A stretch of 64,000 nucleotides of DNA from Theileria orientalis strain Shintoku (taxonomy: Eukaryota; Apicomplexa; Aconoidasida; Piroplasmida; Theileriidae), in the NCBI RefSeq assembly GCF_000740895.1, contig NC_025263.1, forward strand, positions 1,240,001-1,304,000. The letters run 5' to 3'. The translations under genes and the position numbers were made by a program. Numbering within the stretch: the first letter of the stretch is position 1; every line of letters starts with the position of its first letter. The notes under the pieces were generated by a model. It worked only from the letters and a program-made list of their open reading frames with translations, was not told where the DNA came from and searched no databases. Positions 31,000 to 42,379 of the stretch are shown here, piece after piece.

Positions 31000-32399
31000 A
31001 TGGGAAGTTTAATCGAATTAGAGATCCCAACTGGTATGTTTCAGAAATTGCCTAAGAATCCTGATAAATTTTGTAAAATAAGGCTATAACTTTAATTTTT
31101 AGGTTACACAGCGGCTTATTTGTGCAATAGATTGAAGAAAGCTGGCCTTCCTACCACTCTTGTGAACTTAAAGTCGTTCAGAGTCGTTAATAACTCAAGT
31201 ACGAGCCTTCCTAATCATAATTTGTTCAGGCGATCCTCTGGCATGTTTGTATAATGTATTTTTGGTAAGTGAAGTCTGTGCAGATCGATAAAAAGATGAT
31301 TTAGAAACACCTTAAAAGTATTAAAGAAAGCGAAAGTAGTTTGTTGATTCTCGACAGATTTGACCTATGGGCATCATCGAAAAGTGATAATCAGGTATTA
31401 ATGGTTGTAAAATGAGAGTGATTATAGGAACCTGAGTCGAAGAGATTTAGAAGAGTTGAAACCGAAGGAAGTTTGTATTTGAAATCAGTGAAATTAGCAG
31501 AAGGAGTAGAAGAAAAGGTAAACAAGTGTAGAGTAAATTGGACGTACAAGTTCCTGTACTGGATTCGCAACTCAGTAATTTATCTACTAGAAGAGGAGTT
31601 TAAACATAAGTTGACGTGTGTGTGTGTGTACGCAGACGCATTCAACTCGAGAGTCTTTTATGATGACATCGTTGACAGAAAGTACAGTTTAGAAGATTTT
31701 GGAAAAACAAACATCGTTAAAAATTTGGATTTGGGAGAGAGTATACAAAGAGGATTTGAAGTATTGAAGTTGAAAGAATTGTCAAAGGCGCTGGATTTTT
31801 ATACATCGGCTGGTGATTCGGATCACTTGGGAGACTCAGTATACGATAACTTGAGTAGAAACGCAAGAATATTGAACCTGGAAGTGCCATTTGAAGTAGA
31901 TTGCGAAAACATAGATTTGACGTCAATCACATTGATAGTAGGGCCTGAAAGTTCGGGAAAAAGCACACTGCTGAAGTCTATTTCGAAGTACTGGCATAAT
32001 CAAAGAGAGAGTAAGGGCGGCTCGGAGAGTGGAGAAGTGGAAAGTGGAAAAAAGGTGGGCCCCTTTTACGTGTTTAATCTCGAGTACTACGAGTTGTCAA
32101 GCCAGTACGTGGGCTGCGCAGAGTCGTACGTGAAAAACATATTTACCAAAGCAAAATACAACAAACCCTCACTGGTGGTGTTGGACGGAATAGAGCTACT
32201 GTTTGAACGAGTGGCAATAGAGGAGGAGAGGGCAGTACCGGTAACAGTATCTAACACACTGTTGAATCAGCTGCACAATCTAGAAGGAGTTAAGTTCATA
32301 ACAAGCACAACTGGAAATTTTGATATTTCAAGGCTTTCGTCGGCATTTCTGAGCATGGTAACAAGCGTAATAGTACTTTGCAAGCACCGAGGAGGGTAG
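31000..32399 (+). CDS. Degenerate tandem AAA-ATPase-like protein, unknown function
   Basis: Five short introns (19-40 nt) join small exons to a long last exon. The product is about 420 residues with two AAA-like modules. The first begins near YTAAYLCNRLKKAGLPTTLV and has a Walker B-like SLLILDRFDLWASS, but no GxxGxGK loop before it. The second has an intact Walker A (LIVGPESSGKSTLLKSI), a pore/second-region segment SSQYVGCAESYVKNIFTKAK, and a Walker B lacking the catalytic acid (SLVVLDGIELLFER), then FITSTTGNFDISRLSSAF in place of sensor 1. The tandem order resembles PEX1/PEX6/CDC48-type proteins, but the identity is open. It could end at 32399 as given, or a further splice at the GGTAGAG near the stop could extend it slightly. 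The first ATG and the first exon are the least certain parts. Confidence 0.58.
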
Positions 32400-32492
32400 A
32401 GAGGAAGTTAGAATTTAAAAGTTCATAAATTGTATGATTCAATAGAGAAATTGGAAGATTGAAAGACAATAAAGCCAGAGTTAAAGCCTAAA

Positions 32493-34346
32493 ATGCAAGT
32501 GATTAAGCCAATAGGAGCAATTTTAATACACTCAGCGTATATTAATTCCGAAGGTGCCGGATACCATAGATGCAGAAATATTATTAACAACTATGGTAAC
32601 TATGTTAATGGTAACTATGTTAATGGTAACTATGGCAACCACGGCAAGTATTGCAATGATCAGAGTTATGGTAATTATGGCAGTTTTAAAAGGTTTGCAG
32701 TCAGGAGTAGTTTCGGTTATAACACAGGGGTAATAGAGTCGGATTTGCCATCAATAGTAGCAGCGAAGTTTGAACCGCCACTGCCAAGTAGAGAAGACAA
32801 GCTGAAGCATCTACTCTCAAGTCAGCTGAAACAGCAATGTGCAGAGTCATTAGGGTTGGGAGGAAGCGGCCCCAATGGCACCGGCGCAGCCGCTAGCTCA
32901 GACTTAGAGTACGTCGACGAGTTCAATCGGCAGCTGCAGTTGAAAAAAGGAATGGTGCCAGACATAGGAAATGATGTATACGATGCTAGTGATTACAGAG
33001 GAAGAAGTTATGCGGAAATTGAGAGATTTAAAGACATGGAGTTGAGGAAGATCAGAAGCCACGAGATGAGGAACGGGAGGATCTTTAAGTCAAAAAACTT
33101 GAAGTTTGAAGAAAAGTACAGGCTGGAGTCGGAAGATGGCTCCAGAGGCGCATATAACAGAGAGTACTGGACATCGCAAGGCCACGACGCGAGGGCCGCA
33201 AACAAGGGAGACCATCGCAAGAGGAATAAGAGGGCTCACGAGCCGATAGAAGTGAGGCTGAGCCTACGAATACATGAGGCGGACCTGCTGAATAAGTGCA
33301 AGTTCTTCAAGAAGAAGGCGCTGAAGGGCTACCCGCTCAACTTCATGATAAGGGTGGACGGGAACCCGGACGAGTTCATGCTGGCGGCAGAAGGGATACT
33401 GAACAAGGCACGCATGTTCCTGTCGGACGCGTGCATGGCGTCAGGAAACCTGTCGAAGTCAAACACGACAATATCGCTGTATTTTAGGCCACTGAACAGG
33501 CCAGAGGAGGAGGATCTAAGTGAGCACCCGAGTGCGACTGCGAAGCACAAAAACAGCAGTTATCTAAGCCACCTGCACACCCAGGAGTTGCCGGAATCCT
33601 ACAACATGGGCGGCTACAGCCACCAGAGTGCAGCCACTCCAAATATGAGTTACTACAACAAGGAACCTGGAGCCATTCCAAATATGAGTTACTACAACAA
33701 TGAACCTGGAGCCATTCCAAATATGAGCTACTACAACAAGGAACCTGCAACCACTCCCATTATGAACAACATCACGGTAGTTCCAACAACAATGGATAAA
33801 AGGGCTTTAGACGTAGCATCAATATTTGGAAACAACGTAGAAGCTGCAGAGGCAGGAGCTGGTAGGCATATGGACGGACCACTGGCCACAGTGGACACTG
33901 GTAGAAGCGCTGAAGCACTGGGGAACACTAGGCAAGTTGCGCAGGAAAAAACGTCAAGATTCATGACGCTAAACAAAAAGAAGGAATCCAGGTGGATAGT
34001 AAAGCACAGCAAAGATGAGACGTCGTCTACATCATCATCTTCATCGACATCGACATCATCTTCATCTTCATCGACATCATCATCATCGACATCGACATCT
34101 TTCTTATCATCATCCTCATCCACTAGTACTTCTGTAACTACTGTTCCTAGTGCCTCCAGTGTACCAGCCGCACCAACGAAGCTCAGTAGCCATGGCGCCA
34201 GTGAGACCACTGCCAGTACCTCAGCGATTCCATCTGGTCCCAGTGGTACCGACGCCAACACTCAAGCCCCGAGCAATGCAACCATTTCAAACACACCCAC
34301 CTCTAGTAAATGGAAGGTACTGAACAAAAGGGGTAATTTAAAATGA
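32493..34346 (+). CDS. Possible organellar translation initiation factor IF-3-like protein with low-complexity tail
   Basis: A single 617-residue frame. Residues about 248-336 resemble the IF3 C-terminal domain: PIEVRLSLRIHEADLLNKC, then FFKKKALKGYPLNFMIRV, a helix FMLAAEGILNKARMFLSD and a final strand NTTISLYFRPL. In IF3 this fold binds the 30S platform. The N-terminal half contains NYGNYVNGNYVNGNYGN repeats and an IF3-like unstructured link. The second half is low-complexity: three 13-residue repeats (PNMSYYNKEPGAI type, about 382-421) and a Ser/Thr run (about 508-549). There is no obvious transit peptide by eye, though the first 20 residues are basic/hydrophobic. The similarity is to fold order, not to many identical residues, so treat the call as a hypothesis. 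Confidence 0.4.
   Translation: MQVIKPIGAILIHSAYINSEGAGYHRCRNIINNYGNYVNGNYVNGNYGNHGKYCNDQSYGNYGSFKRFAVRSSFGYNTGVIESDLPSIVAAKFEPPLPSREDKLKHLLSSQLKQQCAESLGLGGSGPNGTGAAASSDLEYVDEFNRQLQLKKGMVPDIGNDVYDASDYRGRSYAEIERFKDMELRKIRSHEMRNGRIFKSKNLKFEEKYRLESEDGSRGAYNREYWTSQGHDARAANKGDHRKRNKRAHEPIEVRLSLRIHEADLLNKCKFFKKKALKGYPLNFMIRVDGNPDEFMLAAEGILNKARMFLSDACMASGNLSKSNTTISLYFRPLNRPEEEDLSEHPSATAKHKNSSYLSHLHTQELPESYNMGGYSHQSAATPNMSYYNKEPGAIPNMSYYNNEPGAIPNMSYYNKEPATTPIMNNITVVPTTMDKRALDVASIFGNNVEAAEAGAGRHMDGPLATVDTGRSAEALGNTRQVAQEKTSRFMTLNKKKESRWIVKHSKDETSSTSSSSSTSTSSSSSSTSSSSTSTSFLSSSSSTSTSVTTVPSASSVPAAPTKLSSHGASETTASTSAIPSGPSGTDANTQAPSNATISNTPTSSKWKVLNKRGNLK
33639..33755 (+). repeat. 39-bp coding repeat, three copies
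   Basis: Units starting at 33639, 33678 and 33717 each encode PNMSYYN(K/N)EPGAI-like peptides. Near-identity between copies indicates recent duplication within the IF3-like gene. Confidence 0.9.
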
Positions 34347-34696
34347 CATTAGTACGCACACAACTATGTATACATTTACACATATTTTATGTGTATGTGC
34401 ATATTGTGTATATATTGTATATGCATATTGTATGTACATATATACATATATTGTGTATATATATATTGTATGTACATATTGTCTATATATATATATACTG
34501 TATGTGCACATCGTGTGTACATATATTTACGTATAGTGTATGCATATCGTATATACACACCATATAGATGTATGGACATCGTATGTTTGTGTATATTGAT
34601 ACTGATATAAATACATTATTTTTTATTTTTGTTTATTATAATTGATACTACCAGTGGTTGCCAGGAATGAGCGCCCAGAACGCAGAAATAGCATAA
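34347..34696. repeat. TGTATATA-type microsatellite in a convergent gap
   Basis: Between the 3' ends of the IF3-like gene (plus) and GAPDH (minus), about 34380-34610 is almost pure alternating purine/pyrimidine sequence built from tgtacata, tgtatata and tgcatat words. It is open in several frames only because stop codons are rare in this pattern, so it is not coding. Both genes' poly(A) sites must lie in this 350-bp gap. Confidence 0.85.
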
Positions 34697-36335
<1,639 letters not shown>

Positions 36336-37593
36336 TTACTTGAATTTTTTCATTGACTTAAAGTCCCATCTGGTGGTTATGATCTGGGTGTGAAGGAAAC
36401 GGTGAAATAGTGTCATTGCGATAGCTCCTAGTGCGCAACCCGCCACTATCTTGAGCGACACGTTCTTCCTTTCGTCGTGCAGCGGGTCGCTGGTCCAGAC
36501 GATGAATGAGGCCACGTCCTTGGCCATCTGCGAGACCGTGGCTGGCGTGCCGTCCTCGAACTCGAGCATTCCATCCTCGAGCGGGGGCGCCATTGAAATG
36601 GAGCCTCCGTGGAAGTAATTGTTGAAGTACAGGCCGGGCCTGAGCTCGAAGCCGTACGGCGGCTCCGAGTACCCGGTGAGCAGCGAAAAAATGTAGTCCG
36701 GCCCCTCTCTGCGCGCGCTGGCCATCTGGGTGAGATCCGGCGGCACTGCCCCGTTGTTGGCGAACCTAGCCGCCTGAATGTTCGGGTACGGCGCCGGAAA
36801 GGGGTCGTTCAGCGTCCTTTCCCTCGTGTACATCTCGCCCTGGTCGTTCGGCCCGTCCTCTATCTCGTATTCTGCCGCTATCTCCTTGACCTTTTCAAGC
36901 GGGTATATCTCCCCGACCAGGTGGCGGAACTTAATGAACTGGAGCGAGTGGCAGGTTGCGCAGACCTGCCTGAAGACCTCGAACCCCCTCCTCAGACTGC
37001 CGACGTCGTGCGCGTGGAATGCGTTTTTGAACCAGAAGGGGAAGACTGGCGGCTTTGGCGGCTCCAGGTTCGAGCACCAGGCCACGGGCCTCCTCTGGAG
37101 GTAGGCGTGCACCGCAGTGACTCCCAGCGCAGCCAAAATGTACACCTTCAGGCTCTGGTATCGGTACTTGCTCCTGTGGTAGTTCTCCTCGTCCGTGTAC
37201 GGCTCGAAGAAGTTCGCGAGCCTCTGCTGCACCCTCAGCGTGGGCAGGTAGTAGTCCACTCCCTCGACGAGCGTCCCGCGTGCACGCTGCTTCTTATAAT
37301 CGATAGCGGGGGACCTGTAGGCGTACGAGGGCTTCAGGGGGTCCAGCACGAACTTGTTGAAGCTCTTGATCTTCGAGTTCGTCAACACACTTTCCGAGTA
37401 GGCTGACGATACCAGTTTACTGTTCCAGGAATTTATGAGGTGATGTCGTACCTAAGACTTGTGTTAGAGAGTGTGCGTATGTGTGTGTAGGCGATCAGTA
37501 GTGTGAAATAAAACGTACCCGTACTGGAAGTCTGTTCCAAATCTTATCCTTGTAGCCGGGAAACAACTTATTTAACGCGCCACCACCGGCCAT
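36336..37593 (-). CDS. CYC1: Cytochrome c1, complex III haem subunit
   Basis: A membrane-anchored haem subunit of the mitochondrial bc1 complex that passes electrons to cytochrome c. Two exons: 37593-37519 encodes MAGGGALNKLFPGYKDKIWN, and a 67-nt intron leads to 37451-36336. The haem site is a standard CXXCH (FRQVCATCHSLQFIKFRHL), and the axial-methionine region is GGSISMAPPLEDGMLEFEDG. The C-terminal membrane anchor is VSLKIVAGCALGAIAMTLFH followed by a basic tail. The protein is about 396 residues; the extra N-terminal 90 residues, including a hydrophobic stretch (VYILAALGVTAVHAYL), fit a long presequence or inner-membrane signal. A spliced start is preferred over the internal MLTNSKIKS at 37388 because the first exon reads in frame through canonical splice sites. 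Confidence 0.96.
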
Positions 37594-38394
37594 GTTTATT
37601 TATGAAAAACTAAATTGGTAGTTCTGATTAAAACTGGAATAAAACCGGGAGATAAAGTTATTCCCCCGAATCTCAATATTTGTTTAAAATTTGAAAGTAT
37701 ATTTACATAAAATATTAAAGGTGTGTTAGAAGCAATACTCAGTGAAGCGAAAGGAGCGACATTAAAAAGGATTTATACAATCAATTTCCACTTAGACAAA
37801 ATATTATTGTTCAAATACTAAATGAAACGAACATGGAGCAACAGGATATAAAACGACAATAAGGAACGAAATGACAAAACATAAATATGTATTGTCAAAT
37901 TTGATTCAAAAGAATAGTTAAAGTATAAGTGGGTCCTTTAGAAACGTAAATATCCTGATGACTAAAATATGGAATCAAATGTGTTATATATGTTAATTAT
38001 CTAAATAGGGTGGGGCAGTGATGAACTACCAAAGGGAAATGTAATAACGAAGAAGAAAATGGTTTTAAAAACATTACCGTGGCTATTTTTATATTTTAAA
38101 TTGTGTGTTTAAGGTTGTATAGGGTTTTAGTGAAATTTTATGATTATAATATACATGATTTTATTTTAAATAACAAGAATTTCATTTAAATCGCACAATA
38201 ATTACACATTTTATAATAAATAAGTATAAGTATTTGATTAAATTTAATCATTCTATCAGTTTAAATAATTTTATTGAAATGTAAAGTCTACTCCTCTTCA
38301 ATTTTTAATTTCTATTATATTTTGTTTTTTTGTTAATTTAAAGCCATTGGTTTTTTATTTTATCGTATATTAGTTTTGTGTATGAATAAGCAAT
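37594..38394. promoter_or_regulatory. Divergent upstream region of cytochrome c1 and SNU23
   Basis: 801 bp of AT-rich DNA between divergent starts. Both promoters should lie here. No open frame above background, RNA gene or tandem repeat was seen; the 38040-38390 part is especially T-rich. Confidence 0.5.
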
Positions 38395-39174
38395 ATGGAT
38401 TCTTCAAAATTTGATAAAAAAGGCTCCACTGAATCGGAATCTAGCGTTGACAAGGGGCCATCAGTAAAGGTCGATTCACTCGGTAGGAAGGTCTGGGACC
38501 GCAACTACTTCACAGATAAGGCGATAAGCAAGTCAGCCGGGGGCGACGTTGTCGAGGAAACGATTTCGACTCTGTACAAGGGCACGTTTAAGAAGCCAGT
38601 GATCACAGTGCCCGAGGTCAGGGAGGACCTGAAGCCGAGGAAGGAAACAATAGACTTCTCAAAGTATGTCGGAAGAACGGAAGTGATTGACGCGCTTGGA
38701 CCGAAGGCGAAGCAGGGAGGCTTTTTCTGTAAAACGTGCAACTGCCTGCTCAAGGACTCGCAGACGTACCTGGACCACCTTAACGGAAGGAAACACAACA
38801 GACTTCTCGGAATGACGATGCGAGTGGAGAAGGTGGACGCGAAAACGGTAGCAGCCAAGCTTCGCAACCTGGCGAACCAAGATGCGAAGGCAGCGAAGAC
38901 AAAGGATGAGCTGGAGAACGACGCCAGAGAACGTATAAGGGAGCTCGAGATGTACGAGCGAGAGATGCGCGAAAAAAGAAAACTGATGAAAAAGGAAAAG
39001 AAAAGAAAGAAGCACCAGTCATACAGTCTAAAAGAGGATGTCAAGGAAGAGCAAAGTCACAAGCTGGTGAAAAGTGAGCCAACAGTCAAATCGGAAAACG
39101 AAGAGTACGAAGATGAGCTATCTCCAGAACTGGAGGCAATGAGAGCGTCAGGACTTCCAATAAGCTTTGCATAG
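38395..39174 (+). CDS. SNU23: U4/U6.U5 tri-snRNP protein SNU23/ZMAT2
   Basis: A spliceosome component that joins the tri-snRNP and helps activation (B complex). A single-exon 259-residue protein. Typical N-terminal wording includes RKVWDRNYFTDKA; the matrin-type C2H2 zinc finger is GFFCKTCNCLLKDSQTYLDH with LNGRKHNRLLGMTMRVE, spacing CX2C-X12-HX5H. A Lys/Glu coiled segment follows (LEMYEREMREKRKLMKKEK), and the C-terminus ends GLPISFA, comparable to the family's GFGxS/F ending. Its presence fits an intron-rich genome, where SRSF1 also occurs in this window. Confidence 0.9.
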   Translation: MDSSKFDKKGSTESESSVDKGPSVKVDSLGRKVWDRNYFTDKAISKSAGGDVVEETISTLYKGTFKKPVITVPEVREDLKPRKETIDFSKYVGRTEVIDALGPKAKQGGFFCKTCNCLLKDSQTYLDHLNGRKHNRLLGMTMRVEKVDAKTVAAKLRNLANQDAKAAKTKDELENDARERIRELEMYEREMREKRKLMKKEKKRKKHQSYSLKEDVKEEQSHKLVKSEPTVKSENEEYEDELSPELEAMRASGLPISFA

Positions 39175-39378
39175 ACACCTGATATGCCAAAGGTCAATAA
39201 AAGCAGATGACGCGGCCAAGGGGTAATGACACACACGTACACCATTACACGGCCATTGATAGTATTACACAGTAATAGCACTCGAGGTGTGAGTAACACT
39301 TCATCACCACTCACTCAATGTATAATATTGTTTAATTTGAAAAATATGTAGTAATTATAACTATGCGTAGTAGATGTA

Positions 39379-39538
39379 TAAGGATATGTAGTAATAATGC
39401 GTATTTTAAGTAAATGAGTAAGGATATGTAGTAATAATGCGTATTTTAAGTAAATGAGTAAGGATATGTAGTAATAATGCGTATTTTAAGTAAATGAGTA
39501 AGGATATGTAGTAATAATGCGTATTTTAAGTAAATGAG
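39379..39538. repeat. 40-bp minisatellite, four perfect copies
   Basis: Four head-to-tail copies of a 40-bp unit (starting taaggatatgtagtaataat) begin at 39379, 39419, 39459 and 39499 with no visible differences. They lie between the convergent SNU23 and syntaxin genes. Perfect identity suggests recent expansion. There are no spacers, so it is not a CRISPR. Confidence 0.95.
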
Positions 39539-39607
39539 TAAAAAAGTATTTAGTAAAAAAAATGTAAAAAAAATGAATATATTACACGTGTAAAGTTACA
39601 AATGATA

Positions 39608-40988
39608 CTAAGCGAACTTTATTATCACGAGGAAAAGCTAATAAAACGTTAATTTTAAATTGGTCTAGTACCTCTACGAAGATAACAGAGACTAAATATC
39701 GAACTGCTTTAACAGCCTTTTTAGGGTTGTCGCGCTCGTTGCGAAGTTTTAACTCTTGAGCGAATTTATGTGAATTGCGTGAAAATTCCCTGACATTGTA
39801 GTCGATCTGATCCAACATGGAGCCCTTAAAGTGAATGAGAGTGGAAACGTGGAAAGTAGATACCTGTTCAACAAGCATGGTGGATAATTGAGTGTACATA
39901 TCCTTTAAATCTTGAACAGTGAGTGCAATTTGTTGAAGCCGCTGAAAAGAATTACAGCATGATTAGTTAACTTAGAGTGTAATTTGGTGCCTTGAAAATA
40001 GGCAGAGTCATGTGTGTGTAAATAAGTGATAGATATTCATGTGAGTGTAAATGAGTAATAGCTAGTCGACTTGAGTAAAATGAACTGTCGATTAGGTTAT
40101 GTAAAATAAACTGTTGATGAGGTTATGTAAAATGTGCTGTTGATTAAGTTAATAAATAAAAGTGGTACCATGGTACGATCTGCGATATTTTCATGAGTTA
40201 TTTGAACTGAGTCTTGAACCAACTCGTCAGTCACCAAATTATTGTTTACATTAATCTGAAAATAAGTGTAAGTAAAAGGGCTTACATCAGGCTTAGTGTA
40301 TGAGTTTTGAGAGTCGTTCTGAAGAGAGTCGTAAAAGCTCTTCTGTATCTTCCGGAAGGTGAACGAGAGGGGAATTAGCTCGCTGGCTATTTTCGCCTTG
40401 GCGTTGCTCCTCAGGCGGTGTTCGACGTACTCGTCAACGTCCCTGGATATCGACTCCATGTTCGCCTCAATCTTCTTGAAGATCGACGAAATATCCTTGG
40501 ACAGATTAGCGATCTTCTCGTACTCGTTCCTGGCTTTCTTGCCGAACACGTCCAGAATGTTCATGTTCTGCGCCTTTTCAAGCTCCTTCACCTTGTCGCG
40601 AACACTCGACAGCAGGAAGTTACACTCGTCAACGAGCTCAATCCAATCGGGAATGACATCAAGTCGAACCACATGATTCGAGCTAGTGCCATCATTGCCT
40701 AAGTTAATCAATGTGATTTACTTAAAAACAGCCGAGTTGTGGAAAATTACTTAAAAAGTCACAAAATAGCAGTCTAACAGGGTATGTGTAGCAAAATTAA
40801 CCAATAGACGGCAAATTTCCGTTTAATATACTAATTGGTGCTATCTTACCGTTTAAATCCGTGTTTTTATCCAAGAGCGGCGCATCCAGGTTGCCAATAT
40901 CGAATCTGTGGGCTTTCTCCTTCTCCTTGTGGCGTATACTCTGATACGAGTGCGTTAAGTTGCGATGGAACACTAAACTTTTTAACAT
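39608..40988 (-). CDS. STX16: Qa-SNARE of the syntaxin-16/Tlg2 type
   Basis: A membrane-fusion SNARE of the trans-Golgi/endosome. The N-terminal exon (MLKSLVFHRNLTHSYQSIRH) encodes the short syntaxin N-peptide region. The Habc-like helical part reads WIELVDECNFLLSSVRDKVK and AKIASELIPLSFTFRKIQKS. The SNARE motif is RLQQIALTVQDLKDMYTQLS, then TMLVEQ, a 34-40 nt intron, and GSMLDQIDYNVREFSRNSHK; the zero-layer glutamine is in EQG. After a basic linker (NPKKAVKAVRY), a final intron joins LVSVIFVE to LFLVIIKFA, giving a 16-17 residue tail anchor ending at 39608. Reading through that intron would destroy the anchor, which supports the splice. LDQIDYN favours syntaxin 16 over syntaxin 5 or 18. Confidence 0.8.
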
Positions 40989-41094
40989 TTTACATTCTGC
41001 CTAAAAAGTAGTAAAAATACATGAAAATAAAAAATAAACGGGGACGATGTACACCATAAATAATCAAGTAGGATCGGAGGCGGTTGAAATGAAA

Positions 41095-41878
41095 TTAGGC
41101 AGAAAGTTCGGTCAAAATTGCCCTGGATTCCTCCGGGAGCTTGGCCAAGGCTGCCAATTTGGCGTTCTTAGCCTTGGCTCTCAGTGAGCTTCTGGCCCTG
41201 TGCATCTCCTTGGAGCGTTCCTTCCTGCGATTCTCAAGCTTCTTAACGAGGCCATCGTAGTTCCATCCAACCTAAATAAAAATTAAGGCATGTGTCAATG
41301 ATGTTATATGAGGTGAGAATGTAAAAGATGAACGAAACAAACCTTTGTTAAGACATCACCCAAACGGCAGTAGCGCCTCCCGGGCTTCAACTTGAGAAAA
41401 CGAAGTGCCGGATTCACAACCATCTTCTTGTTTTCGGCATATTTGGGAGGAACACCCTCAAATGTCTTGAGTCTCCTCAAAGCGGCCGCTCCTCTCTTAG
41501 TTTTGTGTGGGAGCATTCCTCTCACCACCCTTGCAAAAAACTTAGAGGGGCTTCGGAGATGGAAAGGACCGTGGTTCGGGTTGGTATTCGTCTTTAATCT
41601 TAAGAATCTCTGGTATTTAACTGAAAAATTATAAGGAAACATCGGAACTTACGCTTATTTCTGAATAGTGATCCGCTGATGTTAAGTTCTTCACATCTGA
41701 GAACCACGACCTTCTGTCCAGATAATAATTCCTTGGCGACAACTGAAGCCAGACGGCCCAGAAGATGTCCCTTGGCATCAATGGTCACAGTCTGTATGGA
41801 AATTAGATGGGTTAAAAATTAAGCAAATAAATAACAGTGAATGATGTATATCTGATATCAAATTACCTCCTTAAACAT
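41095..41878 (-). CDS. RPL13A: 60S ribosomal protein L13a (uL13)
   Basis: A cytosolic large-subunit ribosomal protein. Four exons: a four-codon first exon (MFKE), then [20 protein letters not shown] and [19 protein letters not shown], a third exon with [20 protein letters not shown] and [20 protein letters not shown], and a last exon with [20 protein letters not shown] ending at 41095. The DAxGHxLGRLAS start and the [11 protein letters not shown] block are hallmark uL13 sequences of the eukaryotic form. Length is about 200 residues, normal. A tiny first exon is common in ribosomal protein genes and was needed here because the next exon lacks its own ATG in the conserved position. Confidence 0.96.
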
Positions 41879-42379
41879 CTTAACTTAGGTTAAGAAAATG
41901 TGCAAAATAAATAAATCGGAGCAAAATAATAATATTAATGAATAAATTAATTAGTAACCGCATTAATTCCACCCCATTGGTAAATAATAAGATAAAATGA
42001 ATATTACGTTAAACAATTGCACATCTTATTTATATACCGATAGAAAATTATATTGTTAGTCTTATTTACTAAAGAATCCCTAATTTTTCAGAAAAATTGT
42101 TGTTTGTTCATGTGACCGCAATATTCATACATAATATTAATATTTATTACAAATTTAAATTTATAATACAGGTTATATCATCTTTGTAGTCATTATTTTT
42201 CATTATTGGTATTTTGTGTTGATTTTTGAAAGTTGTTCAACACAACAGTGTTACATGATTCATTATTTATATTTTTATCATGTATTATATTTTGTAATTT
42301 TTGTAAATTTTTTATTTGATTAGTGATGTGTTGATATATATATATATATGTGTGTTGTATCCATTCTCAATAACATACC
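41879..42379. promoter_or_regulatory. Divergent upstream region of RPL13A and PI 4-kinase
   Basis: 501 bp of extremely AT-rich DNA between divergent genes, ending with a short (TA)n run at about 42335-42348. It should hold both promoters. Nothing else was recognised. Confidence 0.5.

Noticed and set aside
34380..34610. Open frames with Tyr/Ile/Cys/His repeats on both strands
   Set aside because: Generated by the TGTATATA-type microsatellite; no coding character.
36609..37406. Plus-strand open frame of 265 residues
   Set aside because: Antisense to cytochrome c1, which has clear haem and anchor motifs; the frame is an effect of GC-rich third positions.
39379..39538. Regular repeats that might suggest a CRISPR array
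   Set aside because: Copies are contiguous with no unique spacers, and the DNA is eukaryotic nuclear.
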